Notes: generated by a model not told the origin, from the sequence alone. A DNA stretch of 64,000 bases from DDH964 sp963806685 (GCA_963806685.1 CAWDZB010000003.1:62001-126000); one strand, 5' to 3'. Shown: positions 17,943-27,129, counted from the stretch's first letter. Made by a program: numbers and translations.

Positions 17943-18798
17943 CGTTTTCTTCTGCCATTTGCGGCCCTTCTTCCCCCGGTTTTTCCAGACTGATCCGCCC
18001 CAGGGTCCCGGCGCGCAGCTCCCGCAGCAGCAGTTCGGCGGCCCGCTGCAGGTCGACCTCGCCGCCGCCGGCCAGGCAGCCGCGGCGGCGGCCGATCTCG
18101 GTCACCAGCTCCAGCGGGGTCGCCGGCAGGGTTTCGAGCCGGTAACGTTCGCTGAGACGTTGCGGGTAGCGCTCGGCGAGGAAAGCGGCGGCGAAGAGGG
18201 CGACATCGAGGGCGTCGTAGGCGTTGACGCCGATGGCGCCGCTGGTCGCCAGGCGGTAGGCGGCTAGCTGGTTGCGCATGTCAGGCCAGAGCAGGCCCGG
18301 TGTGTCGAAGAGCAGGATGCCGTTACGCAGGTCGATCTGCTGCTGGCAGGTGGTGATCGCCGGCTTGTCGCCGACCCTGGCGATGGAACGCCCAACCAGA
18401 GTGTTGATCAGGGTTGACTTGCCGACGTTGGGGATGCCGATAACCAGGGCCCGCAGGGACTTGCCGGGCTTGCCGCGATGGGGAGCGAGCCGCCGGCAGA
18501 GCTTGGGAATCATTCCGGCACTGAGGCGCTGCTTCGCCTCCAGGGGGAGGGCGCGGGTCCCCGCTTCGCTTTCGAAATGGCGCACCCACTCGCGGGTGAC
18601 CTCGGGGTCGGCCAGGTCCTGCTTGTTGAGGACCTTGATGCACGGTTTGCTGCCGCGCAACTGGGTCAGCAGGGGGTTGGCGCTGGCTGCGGGGAGGCGG
18701 GCGTCGAGGATCTCGATGATCACGTCGCAGGACTTGACGGCCTCGCCGATCTCCCGCCGTGCCTTGCTCATATGTCCGGGGTACCATTCGATGGCCAT
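17923..18798 (-). CDS. ylqF: Ribosome biogenesis GTPase YlqF/RbgA-type
   Basis: This circularly permuted GTPase assists late 50S ribosome assembly in the family. The motif order is permuted as expected: NKQDLAD (G4) comes before GIPNVGKST (G1), then DTPGLLWP (G3). The conserved start MAIEWYPGHMSKA fixes the ATG at 18798. The longer reading from 18882 adds residues not typical of the family. The length of 291 is normal. It overlaps the downstream YkgJ gene. Confidence 0.93.
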   Translation of the reverse strand: MAIEWYPGHMSKARREIGEAVKSCDVIIEILDARLPAASANPLLTQLRGSKPCIKVLNKQDLADPEVTREWVRHFESEAGTRALPLEAKQRLSAGMIPKLCRRLAPHRGKPGKSLRALVIGIPNVGKSTLINTLVGRSIARVGDKPAITTCQQQIDLRNGILLFDTPGLLWPDMRNQLAAYRLATSGAIGVNAYDALDVALFAAAFLAERYPQRLSERYRLETLPATPLELVTEIGRRRGCLAGGGEVDLQRAAELLLRELRAGTLGRISLEKPGEEGPQMAEENDVQDGI

Positions 18799-18918
18799 GG
18801 CTGCTCTTCGTTCCTTCACGGGCAGGTCGCCGGGACGGCGGTGCCCGACCTTTGTAGCACATCCCCCCGGTTTAGTGGGCATTTTCTTCGGCAGGGAAGA
18901 GCGGGGGGCGCGCCCGGA

Positions 18919-19329
18919 TCAGGCGGATCGGGTCTGGTAGGCGCAGTACCCCGGCCGCGGACCGACTTGGGGGTGGTTGCGACAGGTGGCCGGACGCCGT
19001 AGGTAGATGGTGCAGCGACGGCTCTCCGGGTCGAGAAAGATACAGTCGCCGCTGGCGTGACGGGCGAGGGTGAAGACTTCGCTGCGGGCGTTGAAGCGGG
19101 CGACGATCCCGGACTTCTGAAGCCGGCGGGCGACGTGCTTGGCCGGCTCGTCGGCCTCGAAGGGGTCGGCCAGGCCCATGCCGATGAAGTCGTCGATGCG
19201 CACCTCCACCGGCAGGCTGCAGCAGCTTGCCCGGCAGTCCCGGCAGAGCTTTTTCTGGTATTTGACCCAGGTGGCCGGGTCGTCGATATGGCAAGGCTGG
19301 CAAAGGGAGCGTATCACGGCAGAAGTCAA
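18919..19329 (-). CDS. Second YkgJ-family cysteine-cluster protein
   Basis: The 136-residue protein contains CRDCRASCC (about residues 29-37), then DCIFLD, RCTIY and ATCRNHP, the cysteine pattern of the YkgJ family. The start codon is uncertain. TTG at 19329 gives the longest reading and GTG at 19317 is an alternative, and neither has a clear ribosome site. Two members of one family lie within 1.4 kb of each other around ylqF, but they are not close copies. Confidence 0.75.
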   Translation of the reverse strand: MTSAVIRSLCQPCHIDDPATWVKYQKKLCRDCRASCCSLPVEVRIDDFIGMGLADPFEADEPAKHVARRLQKSGIVARFNARSEVFTLARHASGDCIFLDPESRRCTIYLRRPATCRNHPQVGPRPGYCAYQTRSA

Positions 19330-19427
19330 CCACGGCAGAAAAATGGACCCGCCAGGTTGCTGTTCCGGCGGCGGTTGCCGACCTTAACCGAAACCGCCGC
19401 CGATGACAAGCCGGAAATTCTCCCGCT

Positions 19428-20327
19428 TCAGGGGCCGGTCGTCCCCTGTTCCGCCAAGTAGTCGCTCATCCCCTTCAGGGTGTTGGCGATGAAGGTCCGC
19501 TCGCGGGCCTGGATGTCGGGCGGCAGGCGCGGGAAGTTGGCGAAAACCGGGTCATGCTCCAGCAGCCAGGCGAAAAAGGCCGCCTCCCGCTCGGTGGCGG
19601 GGTGCACTACCACGGCGGCCGCTCCGCGCAGCCACAGGGGAAGTTGCTCGCGGCCGATCCGCAAGTGAGGCACGGCTTCATTCACCAGCCCGTAATGGGC
19701 GAAGACCATGCGCCGCGGCGCCAGTTCCAGCATCCGCGCCAGCGAATCGTCGGCCACCGACGGCAAAAAGCGCGGAGGGGTGGCCGGGCGCATGTAGATC
19801 CCCTCTGGCACCTCGCTGCGTACCCCGGCGACCTCGCCGGCGAAGAGCAGGTCGTCGAGCAGGTAGCAGCAGTGGTGGGCGGCGTGGCCAGGGGTGAGAA
19901 ATGCGCGCAGCCCGCGCGCGGGCGCCGCATTGAAGCCAACCTGCTCCGCCGGTACCGGCAGGATCGGGCCGTAGCTGTCGGCGAGGGCGCCGAGGACCTG
20001 GCGGGAACCCTGCCAGAGTTTTTCCGGCGCCACCAGGTGGCGCACCCCGTCGGGGTGGCAGATCACCTGCGCCCCGGGGTAGCTCTTGAGCAGTTCGCCG
20101 GTGCCGCCGGCATGGTCGATGTGGATGTGGGTCAGCAGGATAAGGTCGAGGCGTTCCGCCCGGTGGCGGCGCAGTTCGGCCAGAAGGTGGGGAATCGTCG
20201 AGAGCGGGCCGGGATCAACCACCAGGGTGACATCCTTCCCCCGGTAGAGCCAGGCGCTGACGAAACTCCGGAAACCCTCCAGGTTCGGCTGGTCGAGATC
20301 GATGCAGTAAAGACGGTCGAGGTTCAT
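19428..20327 (-). CDS. Metallo-beta-lactamase-fold hydrolase
   Basis: The 299-residue protein has the zinc motif THIHIDHAGG near residue 76, a later H (PGHAAHH) and the C-terminal MVFAHYG histidine. This is the glyoxalase-II/MBL pattern. The start MNLDRLYCIDL at 20327 was chosen for an AAGGAGCTGCC ribosome site. The closely preceding LysR gene on the same strand (58-base gap) suggests joint expression. The substrate is unknown. Confidence 0.85.
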   Translation of the reverse strand: MNLDRLYCIDLDQPNLEGFRSFVSAWLYRGKDVTLVVDPGPLSTIPHLLAELRRHRAERLDLILLTHIHIDHAGGTGELLKSYPGAQVICHPDGVRHLVAPEKLWQGSRQVLGALADSYGPILPVPAEQVGFNAAPARGLRAFLTPGHAAHHCCYLLDDLLFAGEVAGVRSEVPEGIYMRPATPPRFLPSVADDSLARMLELAPRRMVFAHYGLVNEAVPHLRIGREQLPLWLRGAAAVVVHPATEREAAFFAWLLEHDPVFANFPRLPPDIQARERTFIANTLKGMSDYLAEQGTTGP

Positions 20328-20385
20328 GGCAGCTCCTTGCGGCGGTTCGCGGCATGATAACCGCACCCGGCCCACCGGTCCATGA

Positions 20386-21291
20386 TTAATCCACCACCGC
20401 GACGCCTGATCCCAGGTAATCGCGGGTCCGCTCCAGGAGGAAGTCGACGAAGGCGCGGTTGGCACGCGACAGGTAAGCGCCCTTTTTCCAGGCGATGACC
20501 AGGTCGAGATGCAGCGGCGGGTCGAAGGGGACGGCGACCAGTTCCGGGTCGTCGGCGACCACCATGTGCAGAAAAGTCGAGATTCCCAGCCCCCCCTTGA
20601 CCAGCGACTTGACCAGGGTGAAGAGGTTGGTTTCGAAGACGATCTGCGGCTGGAGGGCGTCCCGCCGCAGTTTGTCGAAGATCAGCTCGCGCAGGAAGTA
20701 CCCTTCCTTGAAAAAGACCAGTGGCTCGGCGGTGAACTCTGCGAAGGAGACTGCCTGCCGTTTGCCGAGGGGATGCCCGGCCGGCACGCAAACCACTACT
20801 TCCTCGCGCAGAAAATGGCGGGCTTCCAGGGTCTCGGGGAGCTGGCCGCCGGCGATCACCCCCATGTCCAGTTCTCCCTGGCTGAGCAGTCGCTGGATGC
20901 GCCAGGCCCCCTCGCCGAGGACCGAGAGCTGCAGGCGGGGGTAGCGGCCGGCGAAGTCGCGGATGATCGCCGGGAAAAAGTAGGAGCTCATCATCGGCGG
21001 GATGCCGACCCGCACCTCGCCCTTTTCCAGACCGCGCAGGTCGGCCATCTCCTGCTGCGCGGCCTCGAAATCGGCAAGGAGGCGCCGGGCGTGTTCAAGG
21101 AGGATCTCCCCCTCGGCGGTGAGGGCGACCTTGCGGTCCTGGCGGGAGAAGAGGGTCAGCTCCAGTTCCTCCTCCAGCTTGCGGATCGCCATGCTCACCG
21201 CCGGCTGAGCGACGTGCAGCTCTTCCGCGGCGCGGGTGAAGTTGCTGAGGCGGGCGATGGCGGCGAAGGTTCGCAGTTGGCGGATGTCCAT
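20386..21291 (-). CDS. LysR-family transcriptional regulator
   Basis: The 301-residue protein has an N-terminal winged helix-turn-helix (MDIRQLRTFAAIARLSNFTRAAEELHVAQPAVSMAI region, residues 1-60). A periplasmic-binding-like effector domain (about 90-295) follows. Length and layout are typical. It begins at an ATG behind GGAGCCACC. The nearest candidate target is the following metallo-hydrolase. The effector cannot be read from the sequence. Confidence 0.93.
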   Translation of the reverse strand: MDIRQLRTFAAIARLSNFTRAAEELHVAQPAVSMAIRKLEEELELTLFSRQDRKVALTAEGEILLEHARRLLADFEAAQQEMADLRGLEKGEVRVGIPPMMSSYFFPAIIRDFAGRYPRLQLSVLGEGAWRIQRLLSQGELDMGVIAGGQLPETLEARHFLREEVVVCVPAGHPLGKRQAVSFAEFTAEPLVFFKEGYFLRELIFDKLRRDALQPQIVFETNLFTLVKSLVKGGLGISTFLHMVVADDPELVAVPFDPPLHLDLVIAWKKGAYLSRANRAFVDFLLERTRDYLGSGVAVVD

Positions 21292-21331
21292 GGTGGCTCC
21301 TGGAGGATTCAGAAACGAAAAGGCTGTCTCT

Positions 21332-21571
21332 CGCGACGCCGCTACGGCGCAACGTTAAACCACAACCGCTTACGGGCTGGGAAAGGGCAAAGGAAAAGCG
21401 GTCTCACGCGGATCAAATCTGATCACTTCGGATAAAAATCTGATCAGGCTTGAGAGCTTGGTTTAATCCGAACTTAATCAGAAGCTATCCGAAGTGATCC
21501 GCGCGATACGCCTTTGGCTTCTGCCCAATAGCCCTTATCTTTGTCTGGCGTTGCGCCGTTGCGGCGTCGCG
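21332..21571. repeat. Dispersed repeat copy 1 with 23-bp terminal inverted repeats
   Basis: The ends 21332-21354 and 21549-21571 are inverted copies of each other with 22 of 23 bases matching (core CGCGACGCCGC..ACGGCGCAA). The interior has GATC-rich inverted stretches built on TGATCAGATTTTTATCCGA. The reverse complement of 21395-21445 matches the element at 28.1 kb closely. There is no open frame inside, so it is MITE-like or an extended palindromic repeat. Confidence 0.75.
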
Positions 21572-21667
21572 TGAAATTCCGCCTTGGCACTTTTCCCTAC
21601 CCGCCCCATAAGTTCATCCCGGGGAGGCCTCTATTGGCTGGCGACCGGAAGTGTCGTGTATCGTTTT

Positions 21668-21715
21668 GATAAGAAAATAATATCGAATAGATAAAAAATA
21701 TATATTTTTCTTATC
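21668..21715. promoter_or_regulatory. AT-rich inverted repeat upstream of the methyltransferase gene
   Basis: GATAAGAAAA (21668-21677) is repeated inverted as TTTTCTTATC (21706-21715) across 28 very AT-rich bases. The local composition differs sharply from the surroundings. This suggests a promoter/operator zone for the divergently placed genes. Confidence 0.5.
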
Positions 21716-21742
21716 GTAATCGCGGTGCTACGGTTGAGGCAA

Positions 21743-21758
21743 GGGGAAATATTTCCCC
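21743..21758. promoter_or_regulatory. Perfect 16-bp palindrome, candidate operator
   Basis: GGGGAAATATTTCCCC is a perfect palindrome 19 bases before the ATG of the methyltransferase gene. It resembles a dimeric repressor site. No binder is identified. Confidence 0.5.
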
Positions 21759-21776
21759 GCCAGCTGGGAGGCTGCG

Positions 21777-22544
21777 ATGACCGAGCAGGGCGCGTTCAAG
21801 GACCACTTCTCCAGCCAGGCCGAAGCCTACCAGCGCTTCCGTCCCGATTATCCGCCGCGGCTCTTCGCCTGGCTCGCCGCCCAGGTCGGCGAACACCGCC
21901 GCGCCTGGGACTGCGGCTGTGGCAACGGCCAGGCGGCCCACGGTCTGGCGCCCTACTTCGAGCTGATTTTCGCTTCCGATCCAAGCGCCGACCAGATATC
22001 CCGGGCCCGGCCTCATCCCGCCATTCGCTACTTCGTCGCTACCGCCGAGGACTCAGGGCTGGCGTCCGCCTGCGTCGACCTTGTCGTCGTCGCCCAGGCC
22101 CTGCACTGGTTCGATTTCCCGCGTTTTTATGCCGAGGTGCGGCGGGTGGCCCGGCCGGGCGGGGTGCTGGCCGCCGTTGCCTACGGGGAGCTGCAGCTTG
22201 GCGGCGAACTCGACCAGGTCGCCGACCACTTCTACTGTCACGTCGTCGGTCCCTATTGGCCGACCGAGCGGCGCTTCATCGACGATGGCTACCGGACCAT
22301 CCCCTTCCCCTTCCCGGAAATCGCCGCCCCGGCCATGGAGCTGAGCGCCGACTGGGACCTGGGGCACCTGCTCGGCTACTTTGGCACCTGGTCGGCGGTC
22401 AAGGAGTATCGTCGTACTGGTGCCGGCGATCCGCTGCCGGCGCTGCGCCAGGCGCTGGCCCGGTACTGGGGAGACCCGCAGCAGCGGCGCCGGGTGCGCT
22501 GGCCCCTCTACCTGCGCGTCGGCCGGGTCGGGGAGGTGCCATGA
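21777..22544 (+). CDS. Class I SAM-dependent methyltransferase
   Basis: The 255-residue protein has the SAM-binding motif AWDCGCGNGQAAHGL (near residue 42), FASDPSADQI and the later VDLVVVAQALHWFD. This is the pattern of the small-molecule methyltransferase group related to trans-aconitate and yeast Crg1-type enzymes. A TGGGAGG ribosome site precedes ATG 21777. The stop overlaps the start of the MFS gene (ATGA), so the methylated product may be exported by that transporter. The substrate is unknown. Confidence 0.88.
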   Translation: MTEQGAFKDHFSSQAEAYQRFRPDYPPRLFAWLAAQVGEHRRAWDCGCGNGQAAHGLAPYFELIFASDPSADQISRARPHPAIRYFVATAEDSGLASACVDLVVVAQALHWFDFPRFYAEVRRVARPGGVLAAVAYGELQLGGELDQVADHFYCHVVGPYWPTERRFIDDGYRTIPFPFPEIAAPAMELSADWDLGHLLGYFGTWSAVKEYRRTGAGDPLPALRQALARYWGDPQQRRRVRWPLYLRVGRVGEVP

Positions 22545-23797
22545 GCCAGGCGCTCGGCCGCGCCCCGGCGCTGGTCCGCAGCGGCACTCGCAGCTACCGC
22601 CGCATCAATCTGGCCTTCTTCGCCGCCGGCTTCGTCACCTTCGTCACCCTCTACGACCTCCAGCCGCTGTTGCCGGCCTTCGGACGGGAATACGCCGTGG
22701 CTCCCGCCCTGGCCAGCCTGCCCCTCTCGGTCGCCACCGGGGCGCTGGCGGTGACCATGCTCTTCGCCGGCACCCTCTCCGAGACCTGTGGCCGCAAGCC
22801 GGTGATGGTTTTGGCCCTGGTTGCCAGCTCGCTCCTCGCCCTGCTCACTGCCGCCAGCCAGGGATTTTTCGCGCTGCTGGCGCTGCGCCTGCTGCAGGGA
22901 GTGGTCCTCGCCGGGCTGCCGGCAGTCGCCATGGCCTACTTGGCCGAGGAACTGGAGCCGGGTTCCATTGCCCCGGCGATGGGGCTTTACATCAGCGGCA
23001 ACGCCATTGGCGGGATGAGCGGGCGGATCTTCACCGCGGCGTTGGCCGAGGCCACCTCCTGGCGGCTGGCGCTGGCGGTGATCGGCTTGGTCTGCCTGCT
23101 GCTCAGTGGCTACTTCCTGCACAGCCTGCCTCCCGCCCGCCAGGTGCCCCGGCGCCCCTTCTCCACCCGCTACCTCTTCACCTCCCTGGCCGGCAACCTG
23201 AAGGACCCCGGGCTTCTCGGCCTGTTCGGCATCGCCTTTCTCGGCATGGGGAGCTTCGTCACCCTCTACAACTACCTCACCTTCCGCCTCCTGGCGGCTC
23301 CCTACCGCCTCAGCCAGACCGCGGTGAGCCTGGTCTTTCTCCTCTATCTGCCCGGCTCGCTCAGCTCCTCGCTGGCCGGTCGGCTGGTCAACCGCTGCGG
23401 GCGGGCGACGGTGCTGCTCGGCGGACTCGTGCTGATGGCCGGCGGTCTGCTGCTGACCCTGCTGCAGCCGCTGCCGTGGCTGGTCGCCGGAGTCGCGCTG
23501 TGCACCGTCGGCTTCTTTGCCGCGCACAGCGTCGCCTCGAGCTGGGTAGGGCACCGTGCCCGGACCGCCCGGGCCCAGGCCTCCTCCCTCTACCTGTTTG
23601 CCTACTATCTTGGTTCCAGTGTCTGCGGGACGACGGGGGGCTATTTCTGGAGTGCTGCGGGGTGGGCCGGCGTGGCCGGGATGATCGGGGCGCTGCTGGC
23701 GGGTGCACTGCTGCTGGCGGCTTGGCTCGGCCGGGCGGCCGAGCCTCAATCGTCGCCGAAGGTCGCGCAGGCGATGCAGACCGGCTGCAGCACGTAG
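22541..23797 (+). CDS. MFS drug/metabolite efflux transporter
   Basis: The 418-residue protein is strongly hydrophobic with about 12 membrane helices. The MFS motif between helices 2 and 3 reads GTLSETCGRKPVM. It resembles YnfM/inner-membrane MFS exporters. The ATG 22541 overlaps the methyltransferase stop. An in-frame extension upstream is only the shadow of the methyltransferase gene. Its 3' end overlaps the convergent zinc-finger gene by 52 bases. Confidence 0.9.
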   Translation: MSQALGRAPALVRSGTRSYRRINLAFFAAGFVTFVTLYDLQPLLPAFGREYAVAPALASLPLSVATGALAVTMLFAGTLSETCGRKPVMVLALVASSLLALLTAASQGFFALLALRLLQGVVLAGLPAVAMAYLAEELEPGSIAPAMGLYISGNAIGGMSGRIFTAALAEATSWRLALAVIGLVCLLLSGYFLHSLPPARQVPRRPFSTRYLFTSLAGNLKDPGLLGLFGIAFLGMGSFVTLYNYLTFRLLAAPYRLSQTAVSLVFLLYLPGSLSSSLAGRLVNRCGRATVLLGGLVLMAGGLLLTLLQPLPWLVAGVALCTVGFFAAHSVASSWVGHRARTARAQASSLYLFAYYLGSSVCGTTGGYFWSAAGWAGVAGMIGALLAGALLLAAWLGRAAEPQSSPKVAQAMQTGCST

Positions 23798-23946
23798 AAT
23801 CCGCTGCCCTTGTCGAAGGACGGCAGGTGGCGCAGGTGGGCGCTGCAGGTGGTCTTGAAACAGCGGCTGCAGGCGACGCTCTCACCCCCCTGAAACTTGC
23901 CGTCGCAGATATGGCAGATCCACAAACTCTGTGCTTGGTCGTCCAT
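23746..23946 (-). CDS. Small cysteine-rich zinc-finger protein
   Basis: The 66-residue protein carries CHIC, then ACSRC and CSAH, and a last CIAC near the C-terminus, giving two possible zinc knuckles of RING or B-box type. The ATG at 23946 was chosen because TATGGAGTTGAA gives a ribosome site. An ATG 15 bases upstream is the alternative. It is convergent with and overlaps the MFS gene. The function is unknown. Confidence 0.7.
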   Translation of the reverse strand: MDDQAQSLWICHICDGKFQGGESVACSRCFKTTCSAHLRHLPSFDKGSGFYVLQPVCIACATFGDD

Positions 23947-24012
23947 TTCAACTCCATACATATTTCGGCCCGGCCTTCTGCCGGGCCGCAGATGTTTTGG
24001 GAAAGGGAAATA

Positions 24013-24657
24013 TTAGTATGAAAGGATGCTCAGCGCCAGCCGTCCTCCCAGCAGGATCAACAGGCCGCCGAGAAGGGCCTGAACCGCCGGCTGGACGCGC
24101 AGGAAGAGCGGCTGCAGGCGCCGATCGGAGATCAGCAGGGCAACGAGGCCATACCAGGACAAAGAGATCAGGAACATCGCCAGGTTGAGGAAAGCTTTTT
24201 CCCAGAGCGGCGCTCCGGGAGCCATCACCAGGGTGAAGAGGCTGAAATAGAAGGCCCAGGCCTTGGGGTTGGTGAGGTTGGTGACAAGCCCGCTCCGGTA
24301 GGTGGCCAGCGGCGCCCGCGCGGGCCGGGCCCGGTGGCTGTCAGTGGCCGGCACGGTGGGCGGGCGCAGGAAGCGGCGGACCATGCCGAAGCCCAGCCAG
24401 GCGAGGTAGCTACCGCCAACCAGGGAGAGGGCGGTGGTGAAGTGGGGGAGGGCGGTGACCACAAGCAGCAGGCCGAGCAGGCCGGCGGCGGCGAACAGGC
24501 CGCTGCCGGTCGCCACCCCCAGCGCCGTGTAGAGCCCGGCCCGGCGCGAGTCGCCGAGGGCGGTCTCGACCACCAGCAGGAAGTTCGGCCCGGGGCTGAT
24601 GATAACCAGGGTGAAGACCGCCAGCACCTCGCTGATGTTGACCCAGTTGCCGTCCAT
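24013..24657 (-). CDS. LysE/RhtB-family amino-acid exporter
   Basis: The 214-residue protein has about six membrane helices. It carries the family motifs ISPGPNFLLVVETAL near residue 20 and GLVTNLTNPKAWAFYFSLF near residue 125. LysE/RhtB proteins export basic amino acids, homoserine or threonine. The substrate here cannot be told from the sequence. It is a single gene between convergent and divergent neighbours. Confidence 0.92.
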   Translation of the reverse strand: MDGNWVNISEVLAVFTLVIISPGPNFLLVVETALGDSRRAGLYTALGVATGSGLFAAAGLLGLLLVVTALPHFTTALSLVGGSYLAWLGFGMVRRFLRPPTVPATDSHRARPARAPLATYRSGLVTNLTNPKAWAFYFSLFTLVMAPGAPLWEKAFLNLAMFLISLSWYGLVALLISDRRLQPLFLRVQPAVQALLGGLLILLGGRLALSILSY

Positions 24658-24862
24658 AACGAAAATTTAAGCCCAGCCGCCGGGCGCTGGCAAGGGATTA
24701 ATGACTGGTTGGGCGGGATGCCAGGGCGGTTCGCTCATCCTGGATCCGGCGGGGGATGTGGTAAAGTTTCTCCTTGAAGAGGGCACTTGTCGGGGCCACG
24801 TTGGTGGCGGCGTTCATCGGGCCTGGTTCCGGAGAGACTTCACCTCACAGAAAGGACCGTTC

Positions 24863-25492
24863 ATGAAGCGGTTTGGACGGATCATGATCCGCGGGCTGGC
24901 TGCCATTTTGCCCGCAGCCCTGACAATTTACATCCTCTACTGGTCGGCGACCAACGCCGAGCAGCTTCTCGGCGCGGTGATCAAGGTGATCCTGCCGGAC
25001 GGCTGGTACGTACCGGGGATGGGGGTGCTTGCCGGGGTCATCGCTGTCTTCCTCCTCGGCCTGGCCCTCAACGCCTTCCTGGTGCGGCGCCTGTTCCAAT
25101 TCGGCGAGAACCTCCTCAACCGAATCCCCCTGGTCAAGACCCTCTACGGCTCGGTCAAGGACTTCATCGGCTTCTTCTCCCACCAGCGGGAACGGGAGTT
25201 CAACCAGGTGGTGACGGTGGAACTACAAATTGGCGAGGTGCCGATACGGTTTCTCGGTTTCGTCACCCGCACCCAGTTTCGCGATCTACCCGATGGGATC
25301 GGCTACGACGGGGAGGTCGCGGTCTATCTCCCGCTCTCCTACCAGATCGGCGGCCATACCATCATGGTGCCGCGCTCGGCGGTGAAGCCGGTGAACATCT
25401 CCATGCAGCGGGCCATGGGTTTCGTGGTCACCGGCGGCATGTTCGCCGAAAAGGGGCGCGGGGACGACCAGGGCCCGCAACCGAGGGCCTGA
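24863..25492 (+). CDS. DUF502 membrane protein
   Basis: The 209-residue protein has two N-terminal membrane helices (about 10-28 and 48-72), then a soluble C-terminal part. It shows the DUF502 signature 'NRIPLVKTLYGSVKDFIGFFS' and the ending 'KPVNISMQRAMGFVVTGGM'. The family is widespread with no known biochemical role. ATG 24863 follows the AGAAAGGA ribosome site. It is divergent from lysE with a 205-base gap. Confidence 0.88.
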   Translation: MKRFGRIMIRGLAAILPAALTIYILYWSATNAEQLLGAVIKVILPDGWYVPGMGVLAGVIAVFLLGLALNAFLVRRLFQFGENLLNRIPLVKTLYGSVKDFIGFFSHQREREFNQVVTVELQIGEVPIRFLGFVTRTQFRDLPDGIGYDGEVAVYLPLSYQIGGHTIMVPRSAVKPVNISMQRAMGFVVTGGMFAEKGRGDDQGPQPRA

Positions 25493-25990
25493 CCCAACCA
25501 CAGATGTTTCTTTCCGGCGGCAGCCTAGGCCGATTTGACCCTAAATGACCGATATGTTAAGGTCCCCAAGTTCTTGGCGGCGTTCTCCCTGAACGTTCCG
25601 ACCAAAGACCCGCTTTTGAGGTGGACCGTGTAGGCCTGGTCTGTACGGGACGAACCCTCGTTCTCAGGGGCAGCACTGGATTGAGATGCTCCGTCTCAAG
25701 CCCGGGTGCGGGTGGCCCCATCCTGATCGAAATAATCCCCAAACCGTCTGGCGCGTGCTGTGCGCCCCCCGTTCGGTTCCCGGCGCGTCCGGAAGCCGTC
25801 TCCCGGGGTGCCTGCCCCGGCGCCCATCTCTTCGTTGTCCCGGGCCCAGCCCGGTCCCGGTTCCCTCCCCTGCGCCGCTTTCGGTACCGTCCAGACCTCT
25901 GTCACGTCCCCCGCGTTCCCCGTCCCGATGGGAAGGGCCGCCCTGCGGCCGGCATCCGGCTTGGGCGCCGGCGGGAACGGAAAGGAGCCC
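25493..25990 (+). other. 498-base non-coding leader before the KamA gene
   Basis: No convincing gene is present. The kamA frame can be read upstream to about 25760, but those residues are proline/arginine-rich low-complexity and unlike the family, so it is treated as untranslated leader. A small hairpin TTGAGA...TCTCAA lies at about 25679-25697. No known riboswitch consensus was recognised. Confidence 0.5.
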
Positions 25991-27100
25991 ATGAAAGTCA
26001 CAACGAACCATCGCCAACAACTAGCCGGTTCCAGCTGGCAGGAGCAGCTGAAGAACTTCGTCAACAGCGTCGAACGCCTGGAGAAGTACGTCAACCTGAC
26101 CGCCGAAGAGCGGAAGATCCTGGCCGGCAACACCACGACTTGGGGCGCGACGCCCCACTTCGCGGCGCTGATGGACCCGGACGACCCGGCCTGCCCGGTG
26201 CGCCGGCAGATCATCCCCGCGCGCCAGGAGCGGGAGAACCGCTTCGGCATGGAGAACTACCTGGTCTGGAAGGAGAACCGCGCCACTGGAGAGGAGCGCC
26301 CGGACAGCATCGCCCGCCAGTACCGGGACCGGGTGGCGTTCACTGTGACCCAGACCTGCGGCATCTACTGCCGGCACTGCTTCCGCAAGGAACTGGTGGT
26401 CGACGGCAGCCTCTCCCTCGACTTCGACGTCGACGAGGGGCTGCGCTGGATCGCCGACCACCCGGAGGTGCGGGACGTGCTGATCACCGGTGGCGACCCG
26501 CTTCTGCTTGCCGACGAGCAGCTCGACTACCTGGTCCGCAAGCTGCGCGAGCTGCCCCACGTCGAGATGATCCGCTTTGGAACCCGCACCCCGATCGTGC
26601 TGCCGCAGCGCATCACCCCTGGCCTGATGAAGGTGCTCGGCGGCTTCCACAGGGTGCCGATCTGGATCAACACCCAGTGCAACCACCCCAAGGAACTGAC
26701 CGAGGATACGGCTAGGGCGGTCTTCGACCTGCTGCGTTGCGGCATCAACGTCGGCAACCAGGCGGTGCTGCTCAAGGGGATCAACGACGACGTCGCCACC
26801 TTCCGCAGGCTGCACCAGAAGCTGCTGGCGACGCGGATCAAGCCCTACTACGTTTTTTACTGCGAACCGGCGCCGGGGATCGACCATTTCCGCACCCCGG
26901 TCGAGAAGGGGGCCGAGCTGATCCGCGACGCCCTGCGCGGCCACACCACCGGCCTCGCCCAGCCGATGCACGTGATCGCCACCAACATCGGCAAGATCCC
27001 GCTGATGCCCGACTACTACATCCAGGGTAGCAACGACAAGGAGTACACCCTGCGCAACCACCGGGGCCAGACCACCACCATCCCCAACGTCCCGGAATAA
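25991..27100 (+). CDS. KamA-family radical SAM aminomutase
   Basis: The 369-residue protein has the radical SAM cluster CGIYCRHCFRK near residue 122, GGDPLLL for SAM contact, and GTRTPIVLPQRIT. The C-terminal SNDKEYTLRN carries the lysine that binds pyridoxal phosphate in lysine 2,3-aminomutase. This supports a real PLP/SAM aminomutase. Possible roles are free lysine to beta-lysine (osmolyte), glutamate 2,3-aminomutase or EF-P lysine isomerisation. No acetyltransferase, epmA or efp is adjacent, so the substrate stays open. ATG 25991 follows AAAGGAGCCC. Confidence 0.85.
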   Translation: MKVTTNHRQQLAGSSWQEQLKNFVNSVERLEKYVNLTAEERKILAGNTTTWGATPHFAALMDPDDPACPVRRQIIPARQERENRFGMENYLVWKENRATGEERPDSIARQYRDRVAFTVTQTCGIYCRHCFRKELVVDGSLSLDFDVDEGLRWIADHPEVRDVLITGGDPLLLADEQLDYLVRKLRELPHVEMIRFGTRTPIVLPQRITPGLMKVLGGFHRVPIWINTQCNHPKELTEDTARAVFDLLRCGINVGNQAVLLKGINDDVATFRRLHQKLLATRIKPYYVFYCEPAPGIDHFRTPVEKGAELIRDALRGHTTGLAQPMHVIATNIGKIPLMPDYYIQGSNDKEYTLRNHRGQTTTIPNVPE

Positions 27101-27129
27101 ATCGAGGACAGAAAAGAAAGGAGGCATTT

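Noticed and set aside
21725..23797. A single 690-codon frame joining the methyltransferase and MFS regions
   Set aside because: The first part is the wrong frame of the methyltransferase gene. The MFS protein has its own ATG at 22541 with a 4-base overlap.
25760..25990. N-terminal extension of the KamA protein
   Set aside because: The residues are proline/arginine-rich and unlike the family. ATG 25991 has a good ribosome site.
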